The translations under genes and the position numbers were made by a program. A model generated the notes under the pieces. That model saw only the letters and a program-made list of their open reading frames with translations, ran no database searches and was not told where the DNA came from. A stretch of 64,000 nucleotides of DNA from Macrostomum hystrix (lineage: Eukaryota; Platyhelminthes; Macrostomidae): contig CATNEN010000037.1 of the NCBI GenBank assembly GCA_950097015.1, forward strand, positions 992,001-1,056,000, given 5' to 3'. The first letter of the stretch is position 1. Every line of letters begins with the position of its first letter. Below, piece after piece: positions 35,819 to 47,900 of the stretch.

Positions 35819-36279
35819 TTCCTGCAGTCTAAACCCGAGCGTCTATGGCCCAGAGAGTAACAGGAATGTGACCTAGGAGTGGAGTGAGCTCTTGGATTTA
35901 GTCCATCTTGATTGATTAAATGGCTTTTGCTCTATACTTATTTAGAGACTGGAATGTATTTTGTTTCATTGTCATTCTGAAAAATACCGAAATCTCTTCA
36001 AGCATTACTGATCATTCATTGTTTAGATGTTTGGCTTTTGTCTATAAAGTCTTCAATTTTCAAAGGTAATTTTTGTTTATCCGTTTTTTGTTTTCTACTG
36101 CTGCTGACCTGGCTTATTTTACCAGAATATTGAATTGAGAATTTCGCGTCTTTTGAATTTGTACATTTTTTACATTTTCTCTTGTGGCATGTGAGCTCAG
36201 AGGCTTCTTTGAAGATGTGCCTTCTTTTGAAGGCTTTCACAATGATCCGAGTTAAACTCAACCAGAACTCCATTTATCC
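35819..36279. other. 3' flank of zinc-finger gene
   Basis: AT-rich; presumably contains the 3' UTR. Nothing else is recognised. Confidence 0.45.
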
Positions 36280-36735
36280 CACTTCAGGATTTCTAAGACT
36301 CGATCCACCCACTTCAGTTCCCACCTCAGGATTCCAGGACTCGATCCACCCACTTCAGTTCCCACCTCAGGATTCCAGGACTCGATCCACCCACTTCAGT
36401 TCCCACCTCAGGATTCCAAGACTCGATCCACCCACTTCAGTTCCCACCTCAGGATTCCAGGACTCGATCCACCCACTTCAGTTCCCACCTCAGGATTCCA
36501 GGACTCGATCCACCCACTTCAGTTCCAACCTCAGGATTCCAAGACTCGATCCACCCACTTCAGTTCCCACCTCAGGATTCCAAGACTCGATCCACCCACT
36601 TCAGTTCCAACCTCAGGATTCCAAGACTCGATCCACCCACTTCAGTTCCCACCTCAGGATTCCAAGACTCGATCCACCCACTTCAGATCCCACCTCAGGA
36701 TTCCAAGACTCGATCCACCCACTTCCACTTGAGAT
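36280..36735. repeat. 41-bp minisatellite
   Basis: About 11 copies of a 41-bp unit (core gactcgatccacccacttca) are present. A plus-strand frame is open through it (203 codons) but is repeat-derived. Confidence 0.97.
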
Positions 36736-37748
36736 CCCAATTCAGATGCTAATTCTTGATGGCTTAGAACAATTAGCAAAGTCGCCTTTCTGATCCAAAA
36801 TGGAGCATTGCTAATCTCACAGTTTATATTGATATTATTCCTTTTTTAGAGTCGCCTTCGATTTTTTGCTGTATATAATTTCGTTTGTCTGCTAGAATAA
36901 ACAATTTTCCTCCAAGTTTTTAGCCATAATGATTAATGCTTTACCTGTTGAATAGGTTTACTGAAACTCTGGTGTGCAAACTCTATGATGCGATATTGAT
37001 TGATTTGTAAATTAGCACAAATCCCTAATCATCATAGTAGCATATTTAATCATCATATTTTCACTGTTTTTTTGTTTCATTTACAATGCTATGACCTATT
37101 TAACCATTGTGTTCTCAGCAGCTATTGTTTTAAACAAATAGATTTTAGAAAAAAACGTAGAACCACATGTGACTGACTCTAAATTTTGTACATGTCTATT
37201 GATTTTTGACCGCCTTAAACACCTATAAATTCATGCTTTGTTTATTTGTTTGCTTGTGTACCTGTTTAAAAGGCTCATAAATTGCTTAGCTAAATGATGT
37301 GCATGTAATTCTAAATTTAATAAATAGCTTCACATTTTCCTCTGTGGTGTTTGCGCGCTGTTTAGTTTTCTACTCCAAGTTTTACCCTCGAACTATATTC
37401 TGTTCTATTCAGCGCACGAATAATAATATCATGTCAAGGATATATTCTGTTGCTTCCTAACAGTCATTAAACATTGTTTTCTAGTTTTTTATCTAATCAA
37501 ACTGTACTTCCCCACTACAAGACAAGATGAAAAGTAGCGAAGCAACCAAATATACTTAATACATACACTCATATCTATACATATACATTTTCCTGAACTA
37601 GCTGCAGTTGGCATGCTCAGACAACTGTTTACCAGTTGTCTGTTGCCTACTTGATGTGACAGCATGCACTTTGCCAATGGGGTTAGTTACACTTTTCATT
37701 ACATTCGCCTGTCTTTTATTTGTGTCATTCGCTTGTCACTTGAAATCA
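36736..37748. other. AT-rich gene-free stretch
   Basis: No recognisable gene, RNA or transposon. Short open frames are below 65 codons. Confidence 0.45.
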
Positions 37749-38184
37749 TCTATCCCTGCTGTCAGATCCTCCCCCTTTGGGAAATTCAGCGCGATAACTT
37801 CACACGATAACATTCCGATAAATTGTGTTTTTACGGGTTTGGAAGAGTCGGGTGGATATTCTAATTCTTACCCGATCATTTTTTGTGAATCGATTTTGAA
37901 AATCCTAGAACCAGAATCGACAAGAAACATGATATTTTCAAATTATCGCGTTTGTATCGGACACTTGCGCGATAACTTGGTCTGAATCAAGGATGTATGC
38001 CTATTGTATACTTGCCTGTCTATATCACTTCACTCGGAGTGTCTTCATTTTTCTCTATCTAATTTCTCTATCTAAAATCTACCTGAATCTTTTCTGTTGA
38101 TTAAAGCACCTGTTGAGGACTGATAAACTCTTATTGAGTCTAAATTAGCGAGTGGCAATACAGCCTCGCACCTGTTTGAGAGGA

Positions 38185-38515
38185 GTCTTGAGACGGCACA
38201 CTGGGGTGCTCGTAATGTGAGGCCTTGCCCACCCTCTGTGCACATATGTACAAGAGGTTTGACTCCCAGTGGCATGTAGTCGGTCGGGGTTTGCTTAGTG
38301 TATCAGATTCCTTTTTGTTTGGTACAGCTGGGTGTCTTAGACGGATACTGTGGCATGGTATCCAAAAGCTACTACCGGCCCAGTGTCTAAAGCAGTCTAT
38401 CTAGCATTCGGTAGAGCATGCTCCATTGGGTTGTCCAAAACGTTTGCAGTATTGCTGTTCATCAAAGGCGTTTGGCCAAAAGCCTCACAACTGTTGGGAA
38501 CTTATAAAGTCACAC
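38185..38515. other. Unique segment inside the element
   Basis: Non-repetitive DNA separates a first diverged satellite unit (about 38107-38180) from the main 60-bp array. It contains aggtttgactccc, close to an RNA polymerase III B-box consensus. It also contains tagcattcggtagagcatgc, resembling a tRNA D-arm. These do not assemble into a full tRNA. A tRNA-derived SINE remnant is possible. Confidence 0.3.
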
Positions 38516-39595
38516 TGAGTCTAAATCAGCGAGGGGCAATACAGCCTCGCACCTGTTGAGGAGTGATCAACTCACATTGTCACCTGTTTAGTGGCAATAC
38601 AGCCTCGCACCTGTTGAGGAGTGATCAACTCACATTGTCTAAATCAGCGAGGGGCAATAAAGCCTCGCACCTGTTGAGGAGTGATCAACTCACATAGTCT
38701 AAATCAGCGAGGGGCAATACAGCCTTGCACCTGTTGAGGAGTGATCAACTCACGTTGTCTAAATCAGCGAGGGGCAATACAGCCTCGCACCTGTTGAGGA
38801 GTGATCAACTCACATAGTCTAAATCAGCGAGGGGCAATACAGCCTCGCACCTGTTGAGGAGTGATCAACTCACATAGCCTAAATCAGCGAGGGGCAATAC
38901 AGCCTCGCACCTGTTGAGGAGTGATCAACTCACATAGTCTAAATCAGCGAGGGGCAATACAGCCTCGCACCTGTTGAGGAGTGATCAACTCACATAGTCT
39001 AAATCAGCGAGGGGCAATACAGCCTCGCACCTGTTGAGGAGTGATCAACTCACGTTGTCTAAATCAGCGAGGGGCAATACAGCCTCGCACCTGTTGAGGA
39101 GTGATCAACTCACATTGTCTAAATCAGCGAGGGGCAATAAAGCCTCGCACCTGTTGAGGAGTGATCAACTCACATTGTCTAAATCAGCGAGGGGCAATAC
39201 AGCCTCGCACCTGTTGAGGAGTGATCAACTCACATTGTCTAAATCAGCGAGGGGCAATACAGACTCGCACCTGTTGAGGAGTGATCAACTCACATTGTCT
39301 AAATCAGCGAGGGGCAATACAGACTCGCACCTGTTGAGGAGTGATCAACTCACATTGTCTAAATCAGCGAGGGGCAATACAGACTCGCACCTGTTGAGGA
39401 GTGATCAACTCACATTGTCTAAATCAGCGAGGGGCAATACAGGCTCGCACCTGTTGAGGAGTGATCAACTCACATTGTCTAAATCAGCGAGGGGCAATAC
39501 AGCCTCGCACCTGTTGAGGAGTGATCAACTCACATTGTCTAAATCAGCGAGGGGCAACACAGCCTCGCACCTGTTGAGGAGTGATCAACTCACAT
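38515..39595. repeat. 60-bp satellite array
   Basis: About 18 copies of a 60-bp unit (aaatcagcgaggggcaatac, then agcctcgcacctgttgagga, then gtgatcaactcacattgtct) are present. A run of four successive copies carries agactcg or aggctcg variants. A single diverged unit is also found at about 41435-41475, just outside the right arm. Confidence 0.97.
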
Positions 39596-39998
39596 CACGC
39601 GCGCTGCACGAGCTGATGTTTTAGAAGCCTGCGATGGATGTTTCGGGACGGTGTTTTCATGGCGACTCCTGTCCGGCTCATCGTCGTCTGTGAGGACTGC
39701 GTTAGCACCGTTAGATTTACGCTTTTCAGGCGTTCTCCGATTAAATTGCTCGCCGGAAAACGAATCTTTTGAGCACACATATGACTCCGCAGAGATCTCT
39801 GCACAGTCTGTTTAGTCATTATGATAGCCGATGGTTTCGGCCGTGTACACAATTGATCCATTTTCTTCTCGGTCAATTGAGTTCTTGGATTTTTTGTTTC
39901 TTGCTAAGCTTCTGTGATGCTCTCTTCCTTGTTACGCGTTCCGCCTCCGCGTCGATATCGACAGAAGCAACTTTCGTCTTCTTGACTGCATGAGACAT
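39595..39998 (-). pseudogene. Possible degenerate coding region of the element
   Basis: A minus-strand ATG at 39998 opens a 41-codon Lys-rich, nuclear-protein-like frame ending at 39873. Overlapping frames continue with coding-like composition (Lys/Arg-rich, then DDDEPD-acidic) up to the satellite edge. Frame changes imply either a missed intron or decay. There is no family match. It could be a remnant of the element's own protein. Confidence 0.3.
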
Positions 39999-40573
39999 GT
40001 CCGTGCGTTGGCTGAAATGGACGGGTACAATTCGGTTTTTCACGATTGTGTTTGGCGACGACTTAATGAACGGTCAGTACGTAATAGCGAGGCTGTATTA
40101 CCACTCGCATTGCAAATCAAAAGATAGTGTTTGCAAAAAGGCACTTTTCGTAACCCCCAAGAAGAGATTCAGGTAGATTTTAGATAGAGAAAAATTAAGA
40201 CACTCCGAGTCAACTGATAAAGACAGGCAATTATAAAGATAAAATACAATAGACATACATCCTTGAATCAGACCAAATTATCGCGTAAGTGTCCGGTTTA
40301 AGCACGATAATTAATAAATATCATGTTTGTTATCGGTTCTGGTTATCGGATAAGTAAACCCGATTCAGACCAAATTATCGCGCCATGTCCTATTCCAATG
40401 TGTTTATTTGTAAATATCGTGTTTGTTGTTGGGTCTGGTTCTAGGATGTTTAAAATAAATTCACGAAAAATGATCAGGTAAGAATCTGAATATTCACCCG
40501 ACTCTTGCAAACCCGTAAAAAATACAATTTATCGAAATGTTATCGTGTCGCATTATCGTTTTTAAAATACGAT

Positions 40574-40731
40574 TCTGTGGCGGCCGCTCTCTCCAGCTCC
40601 CTGTGTGGCGCTAGGGCGGCCACCCCAACCTTAGGTTGTACCTTAGATGTACACGCGCCGGCCTATAAGTCACGATCTTTTGGAACGCGCTGCTCTTAAC
40701 CTGTGCTCCGTCAACTAAAAATAAACATTAC
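40574..40731 (+). mobile_element. Putative LTR/leader of truncated retrotransposon
   Basis: An abrupt change from AT-rich arm sequence to GC-rich DNA begins at tgtggcggccgc. It ends near aataaacattacg just before the gag-like frame. The TG start and AATAAA-containing end suit a short LTR, but no second LTR is present to confirm it. Confidence 0.35.
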
Positions 40732-41333
40732 GTGGCTGCGATCGCCTCATTGGTGAGCCCGATGACTGAGTCTGCAGTAGCACTCAAGCTGCCCACGTTT
40801 TGGGTCAGCCAGCCCCGCGCCTGGTTTATCCAGGCGGAGGCACAATTCACTCTCCGAGGCATTTCGCAGGACGACACCAAGTACTGCCACCTCGTAGCAG
40901 CGCTCGATCAGCAGTCGGCCGAGTGTCTGCTGGACGTGCTGGAGAATCCGCCCACGGAAAACAAGTACGGCGTGCTCAAGGACCCGCTTCTTTCGCCTTT
41001 CTGCCTGACACAGCAGCAGCGGGCCAGCCGGCTGCTCAACCTGGCCGGCCTGGTGACCGCCGCCCGTCCGAACTCATGGACGAGATGCTGGCCCTGCTCG
41101 GCGACCATCGGCCATGCACGCTCTTCGAGGAGCTGTTCCGCCAGCAACTGCCAGCCGACATCCGTATGGCACTAGTCTCCGCCGATTTTAAAGATCCGCG
41201 GGTGGTCGCGCACCGGCTCTGGGCAAGCCGCGCCCAGCCTTTGGCAGCCGCCTCGCTGGCGCACGACCCGCCAGTAGTTGCCGCCTCAGCTCGGCAGGCC
41301 ACGGCCGGCAGCAACAACTTTCAAAGCCGATAA
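40732..41333 (+). pseudogene. Gypsy-like LTR-retrotransposon gag fragment, frameshifted and truncated
   Basis: The frame from 40732 carries a retrotransposon Gag matrix/capsid-like start (KLPTFWVSQPRAWFIQAEAQ, then TKYCHLVAALDQ). At about 41051 the homology moves to the next frame (SELMDEMLALLGDH, then LFRQQLPADIRMAL) and runs to a stop at 41333. The shift fits loss of one base. Nucleocapsid, protease, reverse transcriptase and integrase are absent. The fragment ends within a few bases of where the inverted arm resumes. It is a dead 5' fragment inserted in the arm, with GC-rich codon use unlike the flanks. Confidence 0.8.
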
Positions 41334-41475
41334 CGTACAAGTTATCGCGTCTGTTATCGGGTGTCTCACCCGATTCTCCGAGCCAACACGATAATCGAAC
41401 CCGATTCGCAAGTTATTGTGTCAATTTCCCAGCGGGTTGAGGAGTGATCAACTCACACTGAGTCTAAATCGCTTG

Positions 41476-42059
41476 AAATCCTGTTGCCTACAAAGTTTCG
41501 AGTTTTGTTGTCCGCCTTACATAATAATTAGGCCTCTGCCGACGAAATGAAGGCCAACAACGGGCTCTTCCTAAGGCCCAGCGAAGCAAGACAGTAACTT
41601 TATCTTATATTATGACCGTTTAGTCTTAATTAAGGCAGTTTAATGGTTGAGTGGTACTTAATTCTTAACCTTTTCAGATTTTCAATTTGCATGGCAGAGG
41701 AAGAAGCAGCAGCATCTAAACTTTTCATTCTAGTGTACTGCAGTACAAGTACTGGCGTTCTTGAATTCTCTCAAGTACTAACGCTTTTTAATTATACTCG
41801 TAGCAATAATTAATTTCAACTTATATTGCGTAATTGCGAATATTACGCAGTTACGCTGCCTATACTGCGTAAAACAAGTAACAGCTTTTTGTAATCAAGA
41901 AAAGGACGGTACAACGCTTTCACAACATTTTACTTTCTCGATTTGCTGGCAGCAGTTCAAGATAATCACACCTTTTGTAGTTGATAGTTACGATTAATTT
42001 AGTGTACTTTGTGCACGAGCATCCACATAATAGTGCTGTAAGTGCTGTAATGGTTTCTC
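41476..42059. other. AT-rich stretch between element ends
   Basis: Gene-free. It begins just after a lone satellite-like unit and ends at a second block of CGATAA-rich arm-like DNA. Nothing else is recognised. Confidence 0.4.
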
Positions 42060-42341
42060 TCTATAACTCGCCCGATAACAAGTCCTGTGCGATTATCGTA
42101 TCGAAAAACGAGTCTGAATAAGCGGAAGTGAATCGATTTTGTTATCGAATACGACGATAATCGACAGTGAATCGAGTTTAATTCGGGTATGTTAGAGCGT
42201 TTGAATAGGCTGAAATTTACCATTCCGATACAATTCGTAACGCAAACTCGATTTAAACACCATGACTTGTAACTAGTCAAAATACGCCACTTTATCGCGT
42301 TTGACAAAAATCATTGGGTGAAGTATCGGGTGAATTTCCCA
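42060..42341. mobile_element. Second right-end-like arm of the TGGGAAATTC element
   Basis: CGATAA/TTATCG-rich sequence ends in tgaatttccca (42331-42341). This is the exact inverse of the left terminus tgggaaattca at 37778. It is either the true outer right end, making a 4.56-kb composite, or the end of another copy. Confidence 0.5.
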
Positions 42342-42346
42342 TAGGG

Positions 42347-43085
42347 TCTATCCCTGCTGTCACACCCTCTATCCCTGCCGTCACACCCTCTATCCCTGCT
42401 GTCACACCCTCTATCCCTGCTGACAAACCCTCTATCCCTGCTGTCACACCCTCTATCCCTGCTGTCACACCCTCTATCCCTGCTGACAAACCCTCTATCC
42501 CTGCTGTCACACCCTCTATCCCTGATGTCACACCCTCTATCCCTGATGTCACACCCTCTATCCCTGCTGTCACACACTCTGTCCCTGCTGACAAACCCTC
42601 TATCCCTGCTGTCACACCCTCTATCCCTGCTGTCACACCCTCTATCCCTGCTGACAAACCCTCTATCCCTGCTGTCACACCCTCTATCCCTGCTGTCACA
42701 CCCTCTATCCCTGATGTCACACCCTCTATCCCTGATGTCACACCCTCTATCCCTGATGTCACACCCTCTATCCCTGCTGACAAACCCTCTATCCCTGCTG
42801 TCACACCCTCTATCCCTGCTGTCACACCCTCTATCCCTGATGTCACACCCTCTATCCCTGATGTCACACCCTCTATCCCTGATGTCACACCCTCTATCCC
42901 TGCTGTCACACACTCTGTCCCTGCTGACAAACCCTCTATCCCTGCTGTCACAAACTCTGTCCCTGCTGTCACACTCTCTATCCCTGCTGTCACACTCTCT
43001 ATCCCTGCTGTCACACTCTCTATCCCTGCTGTCACAAACTCTGTCCCTGCTGTCACAAGCTCTATCGCCGCTGTCCCTCTATCCC
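42347..43085. repeat. 21-bp minisatellite
   Basis: About 35 copies of ctatccctgctgtcacaccc plus t are present, with gatgtc and gctgacaaa variants in a block pattern. One isolated unit also lies at 37749-37765, left of the element. Three frames are open through the array on repeat grounds only. Confidence 0.97.
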
Positions 43086-43660
43086 TGCTTACGCAATTAA
43101 GTTTGGAGTTATCAAGCAATGTAAGCTTTAAATGCTTGAGCAGTATTTTGTTTTCCGGTTAGCAGCACTCGCCGATCCCAGGGAATCAAACAGAGAAGAG
43201 ATATATATTTATCCACCGCTGCAATATCTAGATATATTTTCAGGGGCGCCTACTTAAGCTCTGGTTAATCAATTGCTATAAGTAATCATAGCTTATAGCA
43301 GTTTAATAGTAGTATTTAGTACTTGCAGTTTAACAACAATCCATGCAGAAACGACATAATTCATTTCAAAACACATCAGAAAGAAAAGATAAATACTAGT
43401 TTAATATCTACCGAACAATTCTTGACAGTAAAAACTGTTGCGCATATCGATATGACGAAATAGTCGTAAAAACACGTTTAGTGAGCATCATGATTCGTCG
43501 CAGATTGTTTCAATAGAAATTAGGTTTTCAAAGAGGGTTGTTGTCCGATGCTGGGTATCCTTTGAGAATCAATTCAATCTATATGTAACGGATGCGAGGT
43601 AATTTACACAACTCGCAGCAACGCTATAAGAAAATTAGTAGCTACTCTTCTAAAAGGAGT
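43086..43660. other. AT-rich spacer between arrays
   Basis: No gene or element recognised. Confidence 0.45.
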
Positions 43661-44835
43661 GAGAAGAAGCTAGAAAGGGTGTGAGAACAGGCTAGAAAGG
43701 GTGTGAGAACAGGCTAGAAAGGGTGTGAGAACAGGCTAGAAAGGGTGTGAGAACAGGCTAGAAAGGGTGTGAGAACAGGCTAGAAAGGGTGTGAGAACAG
43801 GCTAGAAAGGGTGTGAGAACAGGCTAGAATGGGTGTGAGAACAGGCTAGAAAGGGTGTGAGAACAGGCTAGAAAGGGTGTGAGAACAGGCTAGAAAGGGT
43901 GTGAGAACAGGCTAGAAAGGGTGTGAGAACAGGCTAGAAAGGGTGTGAGAACAGGCTAGAAAGGGTGTGAGAACAGGCTAGAAAGGGTGTGAGAACAGGC
44001 TAGAAAGGGTGTGAGAACAGGCTAGAAAGGGTGTGAGAACAGGCTAGAAAGGGTGTGAGAACAGGCTAGAAAGGGTGTGAGAACAGGCTAGAAAGGGTGT
44101 GAGAACAGGCTAGAAAGGGTGTGAGAACAGGCTAGAAAGGGTGTGAGAACAGGCTAGAAAGGGTGTGAGAACAGGCTAGAAAGGGTGTGAGAACAGGCTA
44201 GAATGGGTGTGAGAACAGGCTAGAAAGGGTGTGAGAACAGGCTAGAAAGGGTGTGAGAACAGGCTAGAAAGGGTGTGAGAACAGGCTAGAAAGGGTGTGA
44301 GAACAGGCTAGAAAGGGTGTGAGAACAGGCTAGAAAGGGTGTGAGAACAGGCTAGAAAGGGTGTGAGAACAGGCTAGAAAGGGTGTGAGAACAGGCTAGA
44401 AAGGGTGTGAGAACAGGCTAGAAAGGGTGTGAGAACAGGCTAGAAAGGGTGTGAGAAGAGGCTAGAAAGGGTGTGAGAAGAGGCAAGAAAGGTTGTGAGA
44501 ACAGGCTGGGAAGGGTGTGAGAAGAGGCTGTGAAGGGTGTGAGAAGAGGCTGGGAAGGGTGTGAGAAGAGGCTGGGAAGGGTGTGAGAAGAGGCTGGGAA
44601 GGGTGTGAGAAGAGGCTGGGAAGGGTGTGAGAAGAGGCTGGGAAGGGTGTGAGAAGAGGCTGGGAAGGGTGTGAGAAGAGGCTAGAAAGGTTGTGAGAAG
44701 AGGCTGGGAAGGGTGTGAGAACAGGCTGGGAAGGGTGTGAGAACAGGCTGGGAAGGGTGTGAGAAGAGGCTGTGAAGGGTGTGAGAAGAGGCTGGGAAGG
44801 GTGTGAGAAGAGGCTGGGAAGGGTGTAAGTAGAGA
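43661..44835. repeat. 22-bp purine-rich minisatellite
   Basis: About 53 copies of gtgagaacaggctagaaagg plus gt are present. The right quarter is switched to gaagaggctgggaag variants. It lies about 100 bp beyond the neprilysin stop, in its 3' flank. The plus strand is purine-dominated. Confidence 0.97.
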
Positions 44836-44935
44836 GTGAAACAAGTCTTGGTTTACGAATAAAAAAGAGGACACTAAATATGTGATAAGTGAGGATGAAA
44901 ATGTTCACATTTCCAAGAAACCCATCCGCTCGCGT

Positions 44936-47900
44936 TCACCAAACCGTGCACTTCTCAGTCGGGTTCATTCTGGCGCCGGCCTGGCAGCGAAATGCCCTAC
45001 CGAACTCCGGCAGGTTGGCCACTGGGCCCCAGACTCGCATCTGGCCTGGCGGATGCGGGTTCGCGGTGATCATATGGCGGAGCGACTCCGGCGTGACCAG
45101 CTCGCACCAGGTCTGACGCCGAAAATCGGATAGCGAATTGGATCTAAACTATTTTCTACACTTTGTGCTTATTTATCGATATGCCAGTTTTTATTTTTTA
45201 TATAGCTAAACAAATCAAATAACAGAGTTCATGTTCTCACCTGAGCATAGGCCACAAACAGCAGCTGTTCGCGAGTGTAGCGTTCGCCCAGGTAGGGCAG
45301 CAACTGCTCCCGATCCGACTGCTGCTTCTTGTAGGCCTGCGAATGTGAGGGAACGCCGCGAGAAGGTCAAGGTCAAGGTCGCGAGACAAGTTCAAGGTCA
45401 CGAGACAAGTTCAAGGTCGCGAGACAAGTTCAAGGTCACGAGGCAAGTTCAAGATCGCGAGACAAGTTCAAGGTCACGAGACAAGTTCAAGGTCGCGAGA
45501 CAAGGTTAAGGTCGCGAGACAAGTTCAAGGTCACGAGACAAGTTCAAGGTCGCGAGACAAGTTCAAGGTCACGAGGCAAGTTCAAGGTCACGAGACAAGT
45601 TCAAATAATGTACAATATTACGTAACAACTGCTCAAGCACTCTGAACTTCAATACAATAAATATCGATGCTAGAGCCTCTGACTGGGGCAGGTAATTATT
45701 TCATTTCAGCTTGAAAATATCCCGGCATTGACTTTACTACAACGGTCAAGGTCGCGAGACGAGTTATTGACTGCATACGAAGGGAAATACACCTAGTGGG
45801 GATATTTCAGACTGTCGAAAAGTTTGCAAATCGAGGGGGATAATTTGGCAACTAGGGTATATTTCATTGAATATATTATTTGAGAGGTGAACTAAGCCTG
45901 CCATGGTCTCCAAAAAGTTATCCAATCCAGCCAGTCGCTCACTCGGTAGGCCATCTTCAGTCCGCCGTTGTCGGCTATGCTTTCTCCCAGCACCAGACGG
46001 CCGCCAACTCGGACGTCGCCGTCAACGGTGAAGGCCTCGTACTGCCTGTGAAGTTATTGTAGAGCCCAGATTAGCTGAATGCTTATCTTTAGAGAGAGAT
46101 GGAAAGAAGGAGAGAGGGGGAGTGGGGAGAGGGGGAGAGAAGGTGAGAAGGGAGAGGTGAGCGCCTCAGGCAAAAAGCAACTCTTACCTGACGATGCAGT
46201 CGGTGGCCTTGTCGAAGGCTGCCGCAGTGCTGTTGCTCCACCATTCGCGCCTGTTGCCTTCGCTGTCGTAGTGCCGGCCGTTGTCGTCGAAGCCGTGCGT
46301 GATCTCGTGGCCGATGACGGCGCCAATGGCCCCGTAGGCGGCGTAGGCCGGGAACTGCGGCCTGTAGAACGGCTCCTGCAGGATGCCCGCTGGAAACGCG
46401 ATGGCATTGAATGACGGCGAATAATAGGCGTTGACCGACTGCGGCGACATATCGAATGTCAGGTGAACCGGCTCGGACAGCTTTTTCAGGGCCTGCGAAA
46501 GTTGCGGGCAGGTGGCTTGCTGCTGATTGCTTGAACGCAAATTGCTGGGTGTCGATGATCGAAGCTAGAAGCCCAGCATCTGGGAAGATTTTAGACATAA
46601 TCTAAGGATCTGGGAAGATTTTAGACACAATCTAAGGATCTGGGAAGATTTTAGACACAATCTAAGGATCTGGGAAGATTTTAGACACAATCTAAGGATC
46701 TGGGAAGATTTTAGACACAATCTAAGGATCTGGGAAGATTTTAGACACAATCTAAGGATCTGGAAAGATTTTAGACCACATCTGAGGATCTGGGAAGATT
46801 TTAGACCACATCTGAGGATCTGGGAAGATTTTAGACACAATCTAAGGATCTGGGAAGATTTTAGACCACATCTGAGGATCTGGGAAGATTTTAGACACAA
46901 TCTAAGGATCTGGGAAGATTTTAGACACAATCTAAGGATCTGGGAACATTTTAGACACAACCTAAGGATCTGGGAAGATTTTAGACACAATCTAAGGATC
47001 TGGGAAGATTTTAGACCACATCTGAGGATCTGGGAAGATTTTAGACACAATCTAAGGATCTGGGAAGATTTTAGACACAATCTAAGGATCTGGGAAGATT
47101 TTAGACACAATCTAAGGATCTGGGAACATTTTAGACACAATCTAAGGATCTGGGAAGATTTTAGACCACATCTGAGGATCTGGGAAGATTTTAGACCACA
47201 TCTGAGGATCTGGGAACATTTTAGACACAATCTAAGGATCTGGGAAGATTTTAGACACAATCTAAGGATCTGGGAAGATTTTAGACACAATCTAAGGATC
47301 TGGGAAGATTTTAGACACAATCTAAGGATCTGGGAAGATTTTAGACCACATCTGAGGATCTGGGAAGATTTTAGACACAATCTAAGGATCTGGGAAGATT
47401 TTAGACCACATCTGAGGATCTGGGAAGATTTTAGACACAATCTAAGGATCTGGGAAGATTTTAGACACAATCTAAGGATCTGGGAAGATTTTAGACCTAA
47501 TCTGAGGATCTGGGAAGAGGAGCTACGTAATCTGAAGACCAGGTAAGAGTTGCTACCCAGTTTGAGGATCAGGGAAGTGTGGCAATTAAATTAGAGGATA
47601 TTGAAGGCATGATAATTCCCATCTGAATATAAAACTTTGGGTCAGTAGGTACATAAAAGCGTGCTTTCACCTTGATGGTTTCCATTCGCTGAATCAGCAC
47701 CGCATTTTGAAAGTACTGATCTGGAAGCAGCCTGTAGCCGCCCCATTCCATTCGCAGTGCCGTGGCGTTGTCGAAATAGTCCGGATAGCCCACTAGCTGC
47801 CTGATGGCCAGCAGTTTGCCGATGGCGGATCGCCTTGTGCCGCTGTCCATCCACGTCGCGTCAGTCAGGCTGGCATTGAAGGTCTCCGTCAGGCTGTCGA

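Larger units (their letters stand above)
37778..41431. mobile_element. Foldback-like element with long inverted arms and internal satellite
   Basis: The left arm 37778-38093 is clearly similar in reverse complement to 40161-40573. Shared landmarks include tgtatttt(t)acgggttt, gaatcaaggatgtatg, ctcggagtgtctt and aaaatctacctgaatct. The right arm carries an extra roughly 100-bp internal duplication. The retrotransposon fragment at 40574-41333 interrupts it, and it apparently resumes at 41336 and ends at tttccca, 41431. Arm ends read TGGGAAATT, and subterminal DNA is rich in CGATAA motifs. The interior holds a 60-bp satellite and a small minus-strand open region. Long inverted arms plus internal tandem repeats resemble foldback elements; the family is not recognised. 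An outer right end at 42341 is the alternative boundary. Confidence 0.65.

Noticed and set aside
36182-36793. 203-codon plus-strand frame
   Set aside because: Its bulk is the 41-bp repeat; flanking parts show no domain.
38230-38270. B-box-like motif considered as a tRNA gene
   Set aside because: No acceptor stem or anticodon arm can be assembled around it; kept only as a possible SINE remnant.
38515-39595. Regular 60-bp repeat considered as a CRISPR array
   Set aside because: The whole 60-bp unit repeats with no variable spacers, in a eukaryotic context with no cas genes; it is a satellite.
42292-43162. Three overlapping frames of about 190-280 codons
   Set aside because: A 21-bp stop-free minisatellite; simultaneous openness on both strands argues against coding.
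46565-47470. 301-codon minus-strand frame
   Set aside because: It is read through the 30-bp intron 6 array and has no non-repeat domain.
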